64,000 bases of DNA from an uncultured Lachnoclostridium sp. (GCA_902464595.1 CABQJX010000004.1:6553-70552); one strand, 5' to 3'. Counted from the stretch's first letter, positions 26,903 to 36,450 are shown. Translations and numbers: made by a program. Notes: generated by a model not told the origin, from the letters alone.

Positions 26903-27850
26903 CTATACAATACCGCGGCCGCGGACTTTGTAGCTTGCCTTGTTGCACAGAAGCACCAGGATACAGCCTACCAGAGAGGAAGCTAAGCCCACTGCTGTGG
27001 TATAACCGTAATCAGGAAGCGCTCCTGAGTTAAAGGTCTGGGTGTAGATGTAAGTCTGAAGCACGTCTGCCTTCTGGATAACCGCAGGGTTCTGCAGTAC
27101 AAATACAGACTCAAACAGGTTCATGATCTTTGCCAGGTTCAGGATCAGCACCGTAATGATGGTATTTCCCAAGGCCGGCAGCGTGATAAAGCGCATCTTG
27201 CTCCAGCGGCCTGCACCGTCCATGGACGCGGCCTCATAGAGCTCCGGGTTGATGCCAGACAAGGTGGCCATAAAGATGATCGTTCCCCATCCAGTATCTT
27301 TCCAGATATTAATACCGAAGAAAATACTCCTCCACCACTTCTGGTCACCCAGGAAATAAATCCCTTCCTCTACAATCCCCAGTTTCATGAGGATCGAGTT
27401 TACCAGTCCTGCCCCGGTAGGGGACAGGATCAGGGTAAATACGGACGCCGTTACCACCCATGACATAAAGTGGGGCAGGTAAATGATGGTCTGGGTTATC
27501 TTCTTAAAGTTCTTAAATCTCAGCTCATTTAACAGAAGGGAGATTCCCACTGCCATAAATGTGTTGAAAAGGAGCTTTACTGAGCTTAACAGGATCGTGT
27601 TCCTGAATGCACTCCAGAATCCCGGCATGCTTACCATTTTCTGGAAATGCTCCAGCCCGATAAATACGGGCTCCTTGATCCCTTTATAGGAAAAGAACGC
27701 ATAGCGGATACCCAGCATAGGCAGGTAATGGAACACCAACGCAAAAATAAGCACCGGCAGGAACATCAGGTAAAAACCCTTATAATATTTGATCTGGGTC
27801 ATCAGCGGTTTCTTTCTTACGGTTACGTCTGCTGCTGATTTGTTCGCCAT
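26903..27850 (-). CDS. LplB/YtrP-type carbohydrate ABC permease
   Basis: A 315-residue permease with six predicted transmembrane segments. The start has a polar tail, then GFYLMFLPVLIFALVFHYLPM; the sequence GIRYAFFSYKGIKEPVFIGLEHF is characteristic of the LplB group, and the coupling motif is PELYEAASMDGAGRWSKM. These permeases serve oligosaccharide importers, in particular those for uronate-containing oligosaccharides in Bacillus and Paenibacillus. GAAGGA precedes the ATG. It lies 21 bases downstream of the binding-protein gene. Confidence 0.9.
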   Translation of the reverse strand: MANKSAADVTVRKKPLMTQIKYYKGFYLMFLPVLIFALVFHYLPMLGIRYAFFSYKGIKEPVFIGLEHFQKMVSMPGFWSAFRNTILLSSVKLLFNTFMAVGISLLLNELRFKNFKKITQTIIYLPHFMSWVVTASVFTLILSPTGAGLVNSILMKLGIVEEGIYFLGDQKWWRSIFFGINIWKDTGWGTIIFMATLSGINPELYEAASMDGAGRWSKMRFITLPALGNTIITVLILNLAKIMNLFESVFVLQNPAVIQKADVLQTYIYTQTFNSGALPDYGYTTAVGLASSLVGCILVLLCNKASYKVRGRGIV

Positions 27851-27871
27851 AATTTTATCCTTCTTTCAAAC

Positions 27872-29431
27872 TTACTGGTTCAGGGCATTGAGGGAATCCA
27901 CGATCATCTTGGACCACTCTGCGCCGCCGTCCTTCTCGAAACGCGCATACGCCTCATCAATGGAAATACCCTGTACGACTACGTCTGCCACAATAGAATT
28001 TTTCAGTGTGGTCAGGTCGCCATTGTACTGTGCCATCTCCTCTGTGGAAGGAACCAGCTGGGCCTGACGGCAGTTTGCATTAAAGATCTCCTGGGAGTTC
28101 TTTGCCTCAGGGGCAACGGCTTCCTTACCTGGATCATCCGGCCACTGTGCGATGGAAAGCATTGGATCCAGATGCTGCTTTGTGTACTGAGTTCCTGGCT
28201 TCTCAAGGCTCTCTGCCAGGTGGAACTGGCCATCCTGATACTCATTTCCGCATACGGTTTCCGCTTTTGTGGACCAGTGTACGTCCTCCACGCCATAGCT
28301 CCAGAGCTTCTGCATCTCGCCGCCGTCTAACATGGACTCGATCAGATACTTATAAACGCCCTCCGGGTTCTCACAGGCCTCTGTGATCGCCCATACAGGG
28401 GATACTCGCTCCAGATAGGTTCCAACTTCCTTGATCGGCTTTAAGGGAACCAGCTCACCGCTAAGGCCATTTGCCTCCAGATTGTTCTTTAAGTTGCTGT
28501 TCCAGGTTCCTGCCCAGTAGGTAAACACACCGAATTTATCCTCATAGAACTTATTGCGGCAGTCGTTTGTTCCGTTTGTCAGGGATTCCTTATCAATGTA
28601 GCCCTTAGAGTAAGCATCTCTTAAACGTCCCAGAGCATCCTTGAAATTATCCTGGGTAAATCCGTCATACCATACGCCGTCCTCTCCCTTTACAAAGGAT
28701 GGATAAGCATCCTGGTAAAACTCAGGGAGATAGTTGATATAAGGAGCCTCCGGTGCAATAATACCAGGCGCGCTCACACCATATGTATCTCCGTTGACGC
28801 CGTTCCCGTCCGGATCTCCCTCGGTAAATGCCTTCAGCATGTTCATATACTCATCATAAGTAGTGGGAGCTTCCAGACCGCAGCTGTCCAGCCATGCTTT
28901 CTTTACATATGTGATCGCTCCGTTTCCGCGGGTAACAGGGAAGCCGTACAGCTTTCCTCCGATCTTCATGTTCTCGATCACATCCTCGCCGGTAACACGG
29001 CCGGAAGCCTTTAATTCGGAGTTCTCCCATGCTTCTGTCATATCCCACAGGGCGCCTTCCTCTGCATATCCACTGTAATAGGAAGAAGAAAGGATGATCG
29101 CGTCAGGCCAGTTCTCTGGACCGGAAGCAAAGGTCTGTCCCAGTACATCATAATAGGCATCATGGTCTGGCTGGATGATCTCTAACTCAATGCCGGTCAG
29201 CTCCTCCCACTTCTTTTCAAAAGCGTCACGGTTATTGATCTTCGTGGTAACGGTTCCGTCTACCATAATCGTAATCTTTTCCGGCTTCTTGATCTCGCCG
29301 TCTGCAGAAGCTTCTGCCTTCTCTCCCTTATTATCGGAAGAAGCATCGGCTCCGCCGCCGCATCCGCTGATGGTAACTGCTGTCATCGCTGCTGCCACAC
29401 CCACAGCTGCTAGTTTTTTAATCTTTCTCAT
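27872..29431 (-). CDS. LplA-type oligosaccharide-binding lipoprotein
   Basis: A 519-residue extracellular binding protein. It begins MRKIKKLAAVGVAAAMTAVT and has lipobox ISGC with Cys24, then an acidic linker. The mature region includes GIELEIIQPDHDAYYDVL, a mid hinge with WAGTWNSNL and a calcium-site-like acidic segment TEGDPDGNGVNGD. The large size and that segment match LplA proteins for bulky oligosaccharides. With GH43, CE12 and GH105 enzymes in the same locus, the ligand is probably a pectic oligosaccharide, but that is inference. AAGGAGG is 10 bases before the chosen ATG; longer in-frame versions would lose the signal peptide. First gene of the minus-strand pectin operon. Confidence 0.9.
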   Translation of the reverse strand: MRKIKKLAAVGVAAAMTAVTISGCGGGADASSDNKGEKAEASADGEIKKPEKITIMVDGTVTTKINNRDAFEKKWEELTGIELEIIQPDHDAYYDVLGQTFASGPENWPDAIILSSSYYSGYAEEGALWDMTEAWENSELKASGRVTGEDVIENMKIGGKLYGFPVTRGNGAITYVKKAWLDSCGLEAPTTYDEYMNMLKAFTEGDPDGNGVNGDTYGVSAPGIIAPEAPYINYLPEFYQDAYPSFVKGEDGVWYDGFTQDNFKDALGRLRDAYSKGYIDKESLTNGTNDCRNKFYEDKFGVFTYWAGTWNSNLKNNLEANGLSGELVPLKPIKEVGTYLERVSPVWAITEACENPEGVYKYLIESMLDGGEMQKLWSYGVEDVHWSTKAETVCGNEYQDGQFHLAESLEKPGTQYTKQHLDPMLSIAQWPDDPGKEAVAPEAKNSQEIFNANCRQAQLVPSTEEMAQYNGDLTTLKNSIVADVVVQGISIDEAYARFEKDGGAEWSKMIVDSLNALNQ

Positions 29432-29589
29432 TAGTCTGTTTTCCTCCTTAAAAAAATAACATTTCCCCTTCTGCTGCCCTTCCTGCCTCCTACTTCCCAT
29501 TTTTCTCTTCTGCATTTTCTTCTGTTCTGTCATACGGCTGTATATTGGCTTTATATTGCTTCTGAAGGGCCTCCAGATGTCTTGTCATC

Positions 29590-29618
29590 ACTTTAACAAA
29601 CTCCTTTCCGCTTATCAA
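29590..29618 (-). promoter_or_regulatory. weak candidate promoter of the pectin importer operon
   Basis: On the minus strand TTGATA and TAAAGT are 17 bases apart, about 160 bases before the LplA start. The match is weak, fitting an activator-dependent promoter served by the divergent YesS-like regulator, but this is inference. The remainder of the roughly 480-base gap shows no gene. Confidence 0.35.
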
Positions 29619-29818
29619 GAAACAATATTTCCGTTCTTTGTGCACTTTTGTTGAAAGCCCCTATTCTCCTTCCAGCCTTCCGTGCATCTTTTACATATTT
29701 ACGCCATTTTTCCAGAAAATTCCCTGTCTTTCCCTAAGTCCGGTAGCGCGCACTTTTTACGGTCTGCGCACCTTATTACCGTTTTGCAGCCGGAGACGGC
29801 GGTCTGCTTTCAATGTCA

Positions 29819-29848
29819 TTGCAAAACCCGGAGAGGACATGTTATAAT
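29819..29848 (+). promoter_or_regulatory. candidate promoter of the YesS-like regulator operon
   Basis: TTGCAA and TATAAT with an 18-base spacer lie about 60 bases upstream of the regulator start. The -10 box is perfect. Confidence 0.6.
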
Positions 29849-29908
29849 GTGGTATGCTATGGGATCCAAAATCCCTTGACTGATTTTGATTTGATATGAA
29901 CAAGGAAT

Positions 29909-32158
29909 GTGCTTGCAACTATGTGGAAACCAACTCGCTTTTTTATGAAACATACCGGGGAGCATACCTCCCCCTCCAGCCTCGCTTTCCAGAAATGGCT
30001 GCTTCTGTCCTACTCCCTTATTTTGATCTTTGTATTGGCAGTGGGTGTGTTTTTGTATCAGCTCTCTTACAAAGAGGTAAAATCCGGCATCGACGCCCAG
30101 GATAATACTATGCTGGCCGCCGCAGTCCGCCGTATGGACGCCAATATAAGCAATATCAGCAACGCTGCCAGGCAGCTGTCCGGCAGCTCCGACTTTACCA
30201 CCCTGGCTGATTTTCCCACCTCCGATCCCTATCAATTTAATTATCTGGCTTATCAGACCCAGACAGCCCTGAAGGATTCTGCCATACTGCGGCAGCTTAC
30301 CGCCAGCGATACCTTTATTTATCTGAAACAGACAGGGTACATTATTTCCGATACAGAATTTATCCCTTTTGGCTCCTATGCCAAATACCGCCTTTTCTGT
30401 ACAGAGGATATGGCGGAAAAGATAAGGGAAACCTTAAACTCAGAAGAACACCGGAGTTCCTTTATCCCCCTAAAGGAATTTGACAGCCGCCGGAATGGGT
30501 ATCTTTATTTTTATCCCATCGCTACAGGAAATGTATTTTCTGAAAAATATATCCAGTCCTATCTCTGCTGCATCATCGATCAGGATATGGCACGGGAATA
30601 CTTTTCCGGTATTCTGAAAAAAAATGGTTCTATTACGGCTCTGGATTCTTCCGGGAATTTAAAATTCAGTCTGACGGAGGGGACGCCGGAGGGCCAGACA
30701 GGAGACATGATCTCCACCTCCTTCACATCGGAATACAATAACTGGACCTACACCCTGTACCAGCCCGAAAGCCAGGCCTATTATTCCATCAATCAATACC
30801 GCACCTTCTTTACCGGGATCTGTCTTCTCTCTCTGATCCTGGGCGGGATCATGATCTACTATTTTTCCCTGATCAGCAGCCGCCCGGTAGCGAAGATGGA
30901 AGATGAACTAGTCGTAAAGGAAAAGCTGGCGTCTTCCCTGAATGAACTGGTGGAAAAGAACCGCCCTCTGGTGGCAGAATCCTACATGCGCCGGATTATG
31001 GAAGGAAATGTACCCACCGATGACGAGATGGAATATATCCAGACAGAGCTCCATTTAAACCGGACAGGCGTCAAATACCATGTGCTCTACATTGAGGTAT
31101 ACCCTTCTGAGGATTACAATATCCAGCTGGACAATATGGCTCTCTGCCTGCAGAATTTTGATGTGCTGGTGCGGGATGCCCTGGAGCGGTATTTTCCTGA
31201 TACAGGCTATCTTTATAAGCCTTCTCCCAGGATATTCGCCGTCCTCTTAGCCTCACCTGACTCCATGGATTTTGAACAGGTGACGGCAAAGGAAATTGAA
31301 ATTTTCCATCAATTCCATGCGGAACTTTTAAATCTGTACGGGATCTGGAGCCGGGGCGGCTTTGGCCAGTGCAATGCCAAGCTGTCCAACACCTGGAAAT
31401 CCTATCAGCAGGCAAAGGATGCCCGCTCCATCACCACGGCGGAGCGGTATATCCTAAGCTACACCGACTTTATTCATTCCAGCGACATATACTATTATCC
31501 TGATATTATGGCGGCTCAGCTGACCAGCGCGATCTCCACCGGAAGCAGGGAGCAGGTGACGGAGATCTTCCGTCTGATCACCAAAGAAAATATGGTCAAC
31601 CGTTCCCTTCCCCACTCCCAGCACCGCCAGCTTCTCACCGATGTGCACAGCACCCTTTTTAAGAAGCGCTACAGCCTTTCCCTCTCTGAGGGGAAGACCT
31701 TTGAGGAAGGCTCCTCCGGCAAGGAAAAGCTGGATTATATTGACCGGCAGCTGTCAGAGGAATTGAACCTTAAAACTCTGGAACAGATCGCCCTGGAGCT
31801 GTGCGGATTCTGTGTTCAGGAAGGCAGCTCCAACGAACTGATCGCAAAGATCCGAACCTATATTACAGAAAATTATCACGATCCCAGCCTGTGCCTCACA
31901 AAAATATCCGATGAATTTAACATATCGGAAAACTATTTCAGCTCTCTGTTCAAAAAAGAGACGGGGGAAAACTTTTCCATTTATCTGGAAAAACTGAGGA
32001 TGGCTAAGGCAAAAGAACTGGTTGAAAATTCAGACACCGGGCTTTCTAATCTGTACCAATACCTGGGCTACAACAATGCCGCGTCCTTCCGGCGCGTGTT
32101 TAAAAAAACTTACGGAATTTCTCCGAAAGAAATGAGGGAACAGCATCATGGATCATAA
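29909..32158 (+). CDS. membrane-anchored AraC-family regulator (YesS/RhgR-like)
   Basis: A 749-residue one-protein sensor-regulator. Residues about 28-50 (WLLLSYSLILIFVLAVGVFLY) and about 300-320 are membrane helices, so about 250 residues face outside and may sense ligand. The inside part has a central region and ends with two AraC helix-turn-helix units (LTKISDEFNISENYFSSLFK and LYQYLGYNNAASFRRVFKK). The layout matches B. subtilis YesS (RhgR), which controls rhamnogalacturonan use. It is divergent from the importer operon and followed by a serine hydrolase, GH105 and an esterase, so it likely activates the locus. The start is uncertain: GTG 29909 lies very close to AAGGAA, and ATG 29921 or 29945 are options. 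Confidence 0.85.
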   Translation: MLATMWKPTRFFMKHTGEHTSPSSLAFQKWLLLSYSLILIFVLAVGVFLYQLSYKEVKSGIDAQDNTMLAAAVRRMDANISNISNAARQLSGSSDFTTLADFPTSDPYQFNYLAYQTQTALKDSAILRQLTASDTFIYLKQTGYIISDTEFIPFGSYAKYRLFCTEDMAEKIRETLNSEEHRSSFIPLKEFDSRRNGYLYFYPIATGNVFSEKYIQSYLCCIIDQDMAREYFSGILKKNGSITALDSSGNLKFSLTEGTPEGQTGDMISTSFTSEYNNWTYTLYQPESQAYYSINQYRTFFTGICLLSLILGGIMIYYFSLISSRPVAKMEDELVVKEKLASSLNELVEKNRPLVAESYMRRIMEGNVPTDDEMEYIQTELHLNRTGVKYHVLYIEVYPSEDYNIQLDNMALCLQNFDVLVRDALERYFPDTGYLYKPSPRIFAVLLASPDSMDFEQVTAKEIEIFHQFHAELLNLYGIWSRGGFGQCNAKLSNTWKSYQQAKDARSITTAERYILSYTDFIHSSDIYYYPDIMAAQLTSAISTGSREQVTEIFRLITKENMVNRSLPHSQHRQLLTDVHSTLFKKRYSLSLSEGKTFEEGSSGKEKLDYIDRQLSEELNLKTLEQIALELCGFCVQEGSSNELIAKIRTYITENYHDPSLCLTKISDEFNISENYFSSLFKKETGENFSIYLEKLRMAKAKELVENSDTGLSNLYQYLGYNNAASFRRVFKKTYGISPKEMREQHHGS

Positions 32159-33608
32159 GACATCAGAAAGCTGCTGGGAGCAGCTGTGGAACACCTTCAC
32201 TGCCTGGGAAATACCCATACATGGGCTTTTGGTATCCCAGAAAGACACACTCCTATGGGAAAGCTACCAGCCGCCCTACCAGGCGGACACTCTTCACCGC
32301 ATGTTTTCCATCACTAAGAGCTACTGCTCTTTAGCGGTCGGAAGCCTGGCGGCAGAGGGGAAGCTTTCCTTAGACGACCCCATCATCCGCTTTTTTCCGG
32401 AATATCTACCCCCGAATAAGGAGATCCATCCCTATCTAAGGGATATGACCATACGCCATATGCTGAGGATGGAGACTTGTCACAGCTCCACCACCTACAA
32501 GCTCCATTCTGACCAGAACTGGGTGGAAAGCTTCTTTATTACCCCTCCCAGCCATAAGAGCGGCCAGATCTTTCTCTATGACACCTCCTCCAGCCATACC
32601 ATGGCGGCATTGGTGAAAAAACTCACCGGGCAGGGCGTTTTAGATTACCTGAGAGGGCAGTTTTTGGATTCCATTGGCTTTTCTAAGGAGGCCTATATCA
32701 TTTCCGATCCCTTCGGCTCTGAGATGGGCGGCTCCGGGCTCATGGCCCGTCCGAGGGATCTGATGGCCACTGCCCGGTATATCATGGATCAGATCAAGCA
32801 CGGCACGGATTCTTTCGCTGATTATCTGAGGGAGGCGGTAAGCTTCCAGACCCCCACCCTTCACTCCGGCCAGACTCTGGACGAACAGCAGGGCTATGGC
32901 TATCAGTTCTGGAGGATCCGCGACGGCTTCGCCATGTACGGCATGGGCGGACAGTACGTTCTCTTTTATCCCCAATGGGATCTGATCGCAGCCGTCACCG
33001 CCGACTCCCAGAACATTAAGGGAGGAACCCAGAAGATATTGGATGCCCTGAGGAGTGCAGTACTGACGGCCTGCCTCGGCAAAAACGCCTCTGGCATTCC
33101 ATGTGCCGATACTTTCTATGGCCGCAATCCCGGCAGCGATGACTGCAGTACCGACAGCCCCGGCAGTGATCCGCTCCATGCCGGCAGCTCCTGCAGCGAT
33201 CAGCTCCATACCGGAAGTGCCCCCAGGGATAACCTTCTCACCCCTGTTTTCTTCCACCTCCTGCCTTCTAAGAGCGGTTTTACCGATCTCTCCCTGAGGG
33301 CAGACAGCCAGGAGGGCTTTCTCACCCTCACGGGGCCGAAAGGGATCAGCCAGATCCCCTTTGGCTTTCACGGGCTGAAAACAGGGATCCTGTCCCCCTA
33401 CGGGGAGCCCATCGCTTCCCGTGGACAATGGCTTGGCAGGGATTCCCTTCTTATCCGCACCCAGATCACCGGGGAATCGGTGGGATCCCTCACCTTCATG
33501 CTGCGCCTGCGCCCCGACGGCCTCACACTCTGGATGAAAAAGGTGGAGGAAACCTTCTTTGGCGAGTTTGACGGCTTCGCTGAAGGCGTAAGGGTAACAA
33601 AGGCATAG
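32148..33608 (+). CDS. beta-lactamase-fold serine hydrolase (class C/CubicO type)
   Basis: A 486-residue penicillin-binding-protein-like hydrolase. The SxxK motif is SITK (Ser54, Lys57) and the second catalytic Tyr is in LYDTSSSH (Tyr144). No signal peptide is seen. In a pectin locus such enzymes are plausible ester hydrolases (carboxylesterase family VIII style) rather than penicillin hydrolases; this is inference. Residues about 325-365 hold a low-complexity insert made of short repeats with PGSD, GSS and GSA units, unlike the rest of the protein. The start overlaps the regulator stop by 11 bases and GH105 follows 47 bases later. Confidence 0.78.
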   Translation: MDHKTSESCWEQLWNTFTAWEIPIHGLLVSQKDTLLWESYQPPYQADTLHRMFSITKSYCSLAVGSLAAEGKLSLDDPIIRFFPEYLPPNKEIHPYLRDMTIRHMLRMETCHSSTTYKLHSDQNWVESFFITPPSHKSGQIFLYDTSSSHTMAALVKKLTGQGVLDYLRGQFLDSIGFSKEAYIISDPFGSEMGGSGLMARPRDLMATARYIMDQIKHGTDSFADYLREAVSFQTPTLHSGQTLDEQQGYGYQFWRIRDGFAMYGMGGQYVLFYPQWDLIAAVTADSQNIKGGTQKILDALRSAVLTACLGKNASGIPCADTFYGRNPGSDDCSTDSPGSDPLHAGSSCSDQLHTGSAPRDNLLTPVFFHLLPSKSGFTDLSLRADSQEGFLTLTGPKGISQIPFGFHGLKTGILSPYGEPIASRGQWLGRDSLLIRTQITGESVGSLTFMLRLRPDGLTLWMKKVEETFFGEFDGFAEGVRVTKA

Positions 33609-33655
33609 CTTCCCCATGGAATCATCCCCATCACAAACGATTAAGGAGACATCAC

Positions 33656-34777
33656 ATGAAAATACTAGACCGTTACATCGACCAGCTCATCGATCAAAGC
33701 ACCCCTGAAGCTCCTGTATGGAACATTGAAAAAATCCGCAGCGGCGGACGTTCTACCTGGAATTATATTGATGGTTGTATGATCAAGGCCATCCTGGAGC
33801 TGTATCTCATTACAAAAAAACAGAAATACCTGGACTTTGCCGATGCCTTCATCGACCATTTTGTCCGGGAGGACGGCTCCATTGAGTCCTACGACCCCAA
33901 GGAATGCAATCTGGACAATGTAAATGCAGGAAAAACCTTGTTTGAGCTCTACGCTCTCACTGGGAAGGAAAAATACCGCCGTGCCATCGATACGGTATAC
34001 AGCCAGCTGAACATACAGCCCCGCACCTCTACTGGGAATTTCTGGCACAAACAGATCTATCCCCATCAGATCTGGCTGGATGGGCTTTATATGGCACAGC
34101 CCTTCTATATGCAGTACGAAGCTGCCTACCATGACTGCAAAAACTGTCAGGATTCCTATCAGCAGTTTCTCCATGTGTACGATCTCATGCGGGATACAAG
34201 AAATGGACTGTACTATCACGCCTACGATGATTCCCGCCAGATGTTCTGGTGTGATAAAGTCACCGGCCTCTCCTCCAACTTTTGGCTCAGGGCCCTTGGC
34301 TGGTATGCCATGGCTCTGGTAGATACCATGGAAGTCATGCCTGATTCCATGAAGGAAGAAAAAAAACGCCTCCAGGAAATCTACCGGGAGCTCATCGACT
34401 CCATGCTCCCCTACCAGGACGAAGCTACGGGCATGTGGTATCAGGTAGTCAACCGCGGCGGCATCTCCCCCAATTATCTGGAGGAATCCGGCTCCGCTAT
34501 TTTTGCCTATGCCATCATGAAAAGCGTGCGCCTTCATTATCTTCCTGAGGAATACTACCAATATGGCTATAAGGCATTCCAGGGAATCTGCAGCACCTAT
34601 CTGTCAGAAGAAAATGGACATCTGAAATTAGGCGGGATCTGTCTGGTTGCAGGCCTTGGAAATAAAGAAAAGCGGGAAGGGACCTTTGATTATTATATGA
34701 GGGAGCCAATTGTAGAAAACGAGGCCAAGGGCATCGCTCCCCTGATCCTTGCTTACATCGAGACCATGATGCGTTAA
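33656..34777 (+). CDS. unsaturated rhamnogalacturonyl hydrolase (GH105, YteR/YesR-like)
   Basis: A 373-residue alpha/alpha-barrel enzyme of GH105. It removes the unsaturated galacturonate left by lyases from rhamnogalacturonan oligosaccharides by hydration. The YteR signature is clear: NVNAGKTLFELY, then HKQIYPHQIWLDGLYMAQPF with catalytic Asp142, and later SNFWLRALGWYAMALVD. Length fits the family. No signal peptide, so it acts in the cytoplasm on imported unsaturated oligomers. Its presence implies that substrates have been cut by a lyase somewhere, yet none is visible in this window. AAGGAG lies before the ATG. Confidence 0.92.
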   Translation: MKILDRYIDQLIDQSTPEAPVWNIEKIRSGGRSTWNYIDGCMIKAILELYLITKKQKYLDFADAFIDHFVREDGSIESYDPKECNLDNVNAGKTLFELYALTGKEKYRRAIDTVYSQLNIQPRTSTGNFWHKQIYPHQIWLDGLYMAQPFYMQYEAAYHDCKNCQDSYQQFLHVYDLMRDTRNGLYYHAYDDSRQMFWCDKVTGLSSNFWLRALGWYAMALVDTMEVMPDSMKEEKKRLQEIYRELIDSMLPYQDEATGMWYQVVNRGGISPNYLEESGSAIFAYAIMKSVRLHYLPEEYYQYGYKAFQGICSTYLSEENGHLKLGGICLVAGLGNKEKREGTFDYYMREPIVENEAKGIAPLILAYIETMMR

Positions 34778-34825
34778 GAACTCCCAACCACAGGCGGCTG
34801 TAACCGCCGGAAAGGAAAGAATCCT

Positions 34826-35665
34826 ATGAAGATCCAACATTTTCAGATCCCTGTTACGGATGAGGAATGCGGACATCACCGCCAGACCCCGGCAGCGGAG
34901 CTGACTGCCTATCTGTTATCCCCGGTGTCCTGCCGCCCCGCTTCCCTCCGCCCTGCTGTTATCCTCTGCCCCGGCGGCGGCTACAGCCACGTGTCCGAGC
35001 GGGAGGATCAGCCTGTGGCCATGGAATTTCTGGCTTCCGGATGCCATGTATTTTCCCTTCACTACAGCGTTTCCCCTGAAACCTTCCCCACTGCCCTTAT
35101 GGAGCTGGCAAAAGCTATGCTCTTCATCCGGGAAAATGCTTCCCGCTGGTTCATCGATCCATCCCGCATCATGGTGTGCGGCTTCTCTGCAGGAGGCCAT
35201 CTGGCCGGATGCCTGGGGATGCTGTGGAACCGGGAATTTCTCTGGAAGCCCCTGGGAGCAGAGCCGAAACAGCTAAGGCCCGATGGGATGATCCTATGCT
35301 ACCCCGTCATCACCTCCGGTGAACACTGCCATGCCCCCTCCTTTGAACAGCTTTTGGGAAAAGATTCCCACGATCCCCAAAAGCGGGAGCTTGTCTCCCT
35401 GGAGCTTTTAGCCGGCCCTCATACCCCGCCTACCTTCCTGTGGCATACCTGGACTGATCAAACGGTTCCTGTGGAAAATTCCCTGCTTCTGGCCACGGCT
35501 TTAAAAAAGGCCGGAGTCAGCCTGGAAATGCACATCTACCCTCAGGGAAAGCACGGCCTTTCCCTGGCCACGGAGGAGGTATCTGACCTGAAGAACGACT
35601 GTCTTGTTCCCCATTGTCAGGATTGGATCAAGCTGGTAAAAGAATGGATCAAAGAAAGGGATTGA
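34826..35665 (+). CDS. alpha/beta hydrolase, acetyl esterase-like
   Basis: A 279-residue alpha/beta hydrolase. The oxyanion segment is CPGGGYSHVS (about 48-57), the nucleophile elbow GFSAGGH (Ser121), the acid Asp211 in TWTDQTVP and the base His243 in GKHGLSL. This arrangement is common in bacterial acetylxylan and pectin acetylesterases of the BD-FAE/axe type. No signal peptide, so it would act on imported acetylated oligosaccharides. A short GGCGG/CCGCC hairpin (34793-34808) lies before the ribosome site. It is followed 7 bases later by the DeoR regulator. Confidence 0.82.
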   Translation: MKIQHFQIPVTDEECGHHRQTPAAELTAYLLSPVSCRPASLRPAVILCPGGGYSHVSEREDQPVAMEFLASGCHVFSLHYSVSPETFPTALMELAKAMLFIRENASRWFIDPSRIMVCGFSAGGHLAGCLGMLWNREFLWKPLGAEPKQLRPDGMILCYPVITSGEHCHAPSFEQLLGKDSHDPQKRELVSLELLAGPHTPPTFLWHTWTDQTVPVENSLLLATALKKAGVSLEMHIYPQGKHGLSLATEEVSDLKNDCLVPHCQDWIKLVKEWIKERD

Positions 35666-35672
35666 GGCAGAT

Positions 35673-36422
35673 ATGCTGAAAGAAGAACGTCAGGCTCTGA
35701 TTTTAAATAAACTTCACACCTCCGGCAAGGTAGTGGTGAGCAGGCTGGCTGTGGACCTGAATGTGTCTGAGGATACCATCAGGCGGGATCTTCTGGACCT
35801 GGATCAGAAAGGTTTAGTGAAACGGGTATTTGGGGGAGCCATTCCCATGGAACGCCCCGTGATCAACTTTTTTGACCGGGAAGCCACAGAGGTAGAGCTG
35901 AAACAGCGCCTGGCCCTCAAGGCCCTGGGATTTCTTGAAAAGGATCAGCTCGTGGCTATTGACGGCAGCAGCACCAACCTCCAGCTGGCCAAAAATATTC
36001 CCAACGGCCTGAAGATCACCGTGCTCACCAACAGCTATTCCATCGCCCATGCCTGTTCCATGAAGGATCAGGTGGAGGTCATTGTATTGGGAGGACAGCT
36101 GTTAAAAGAATCCATGACCAGCGTAGGTGAAACCGCCGCCAGACAGGCGGCTCTGTACCACCCGGATCTCTGCTTTATGGGCGTGTATGCAGTCCACCCG
36201 GAATATGGCATGACCATCCCCTATCCCGATGAAGTAAGCATCAAACGGCAGCTGATCGAGTCCTCCCGCCGGGTGATCGCCCTGGTCAACCCCATTAAGC
36301 TCAATACGGTATCCCGTTATCATGTGTGCGGGATCGAGGACTTTACCACCCTGATCACAGACGACGGGGTTTCTGAGGAAATATCCGCAGAATACCGCAA
36401 TAAAGGGCTTGATTTCTTGTAA
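35673..36422 (+). CDS. DeoR-family transcriptional regulator
   Basis: A 249-residue repressor. An N-terminal helix-turn-helix (LAVDLNVSEDTIRRDLLDLDQKGLVKRVFGG) at about residues 24-56 is followed by the sugar-phosphate sensing domain with DGSSTNLQLA, LTNSYSIA, GG and the late IELN-like region. DeoR members typically respond to phosphorylated sugars. It is the last gene of the pectin plus-strand operon and lies directly upstream of the transaldolase gene, whose promoter is preceded by phased direct repeats, a likely operator. That link is inference. Confidence 0.88.
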   Translation: MLKEERQALILNKLHTSGKVVVSRLAVDLNVSEDTIRRDLLDLDQKGLVKRVFGGAIPMERPVINFFDREATEVELKQRLALKALGFLEKDQLVAIDGSSTNLQLAKNIPNGLKITVLTNSYSIAHACSMKDQVEVIVLGGQLLKESMTSVGETAARQAALYHPDLCFMGVYAVHPEYGMTIPYPDEVSIKRQLIESSRRVIALVNPIKLNTVSRYHVCGIEDFTTLITDDGVSEEISAEYRNKGLDFL

Positions 36423-36450
36423 TACTACGCATTTGTCCAATAACTATTGC

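Noticed and set aside
32640..33617. A 325-codon open frame opposite the serine hydrolase gene
   Set aside because: Lies antisense to a gene with clear SxxK motif and coupled start; composition follows GC-rich codon shadow and no domain is visible.
33665..34561. A 298-codon open frame opposite GH105
   Set aside because: Antisense shadow of a well-supported GH105 gene; no ribosome site or motif.
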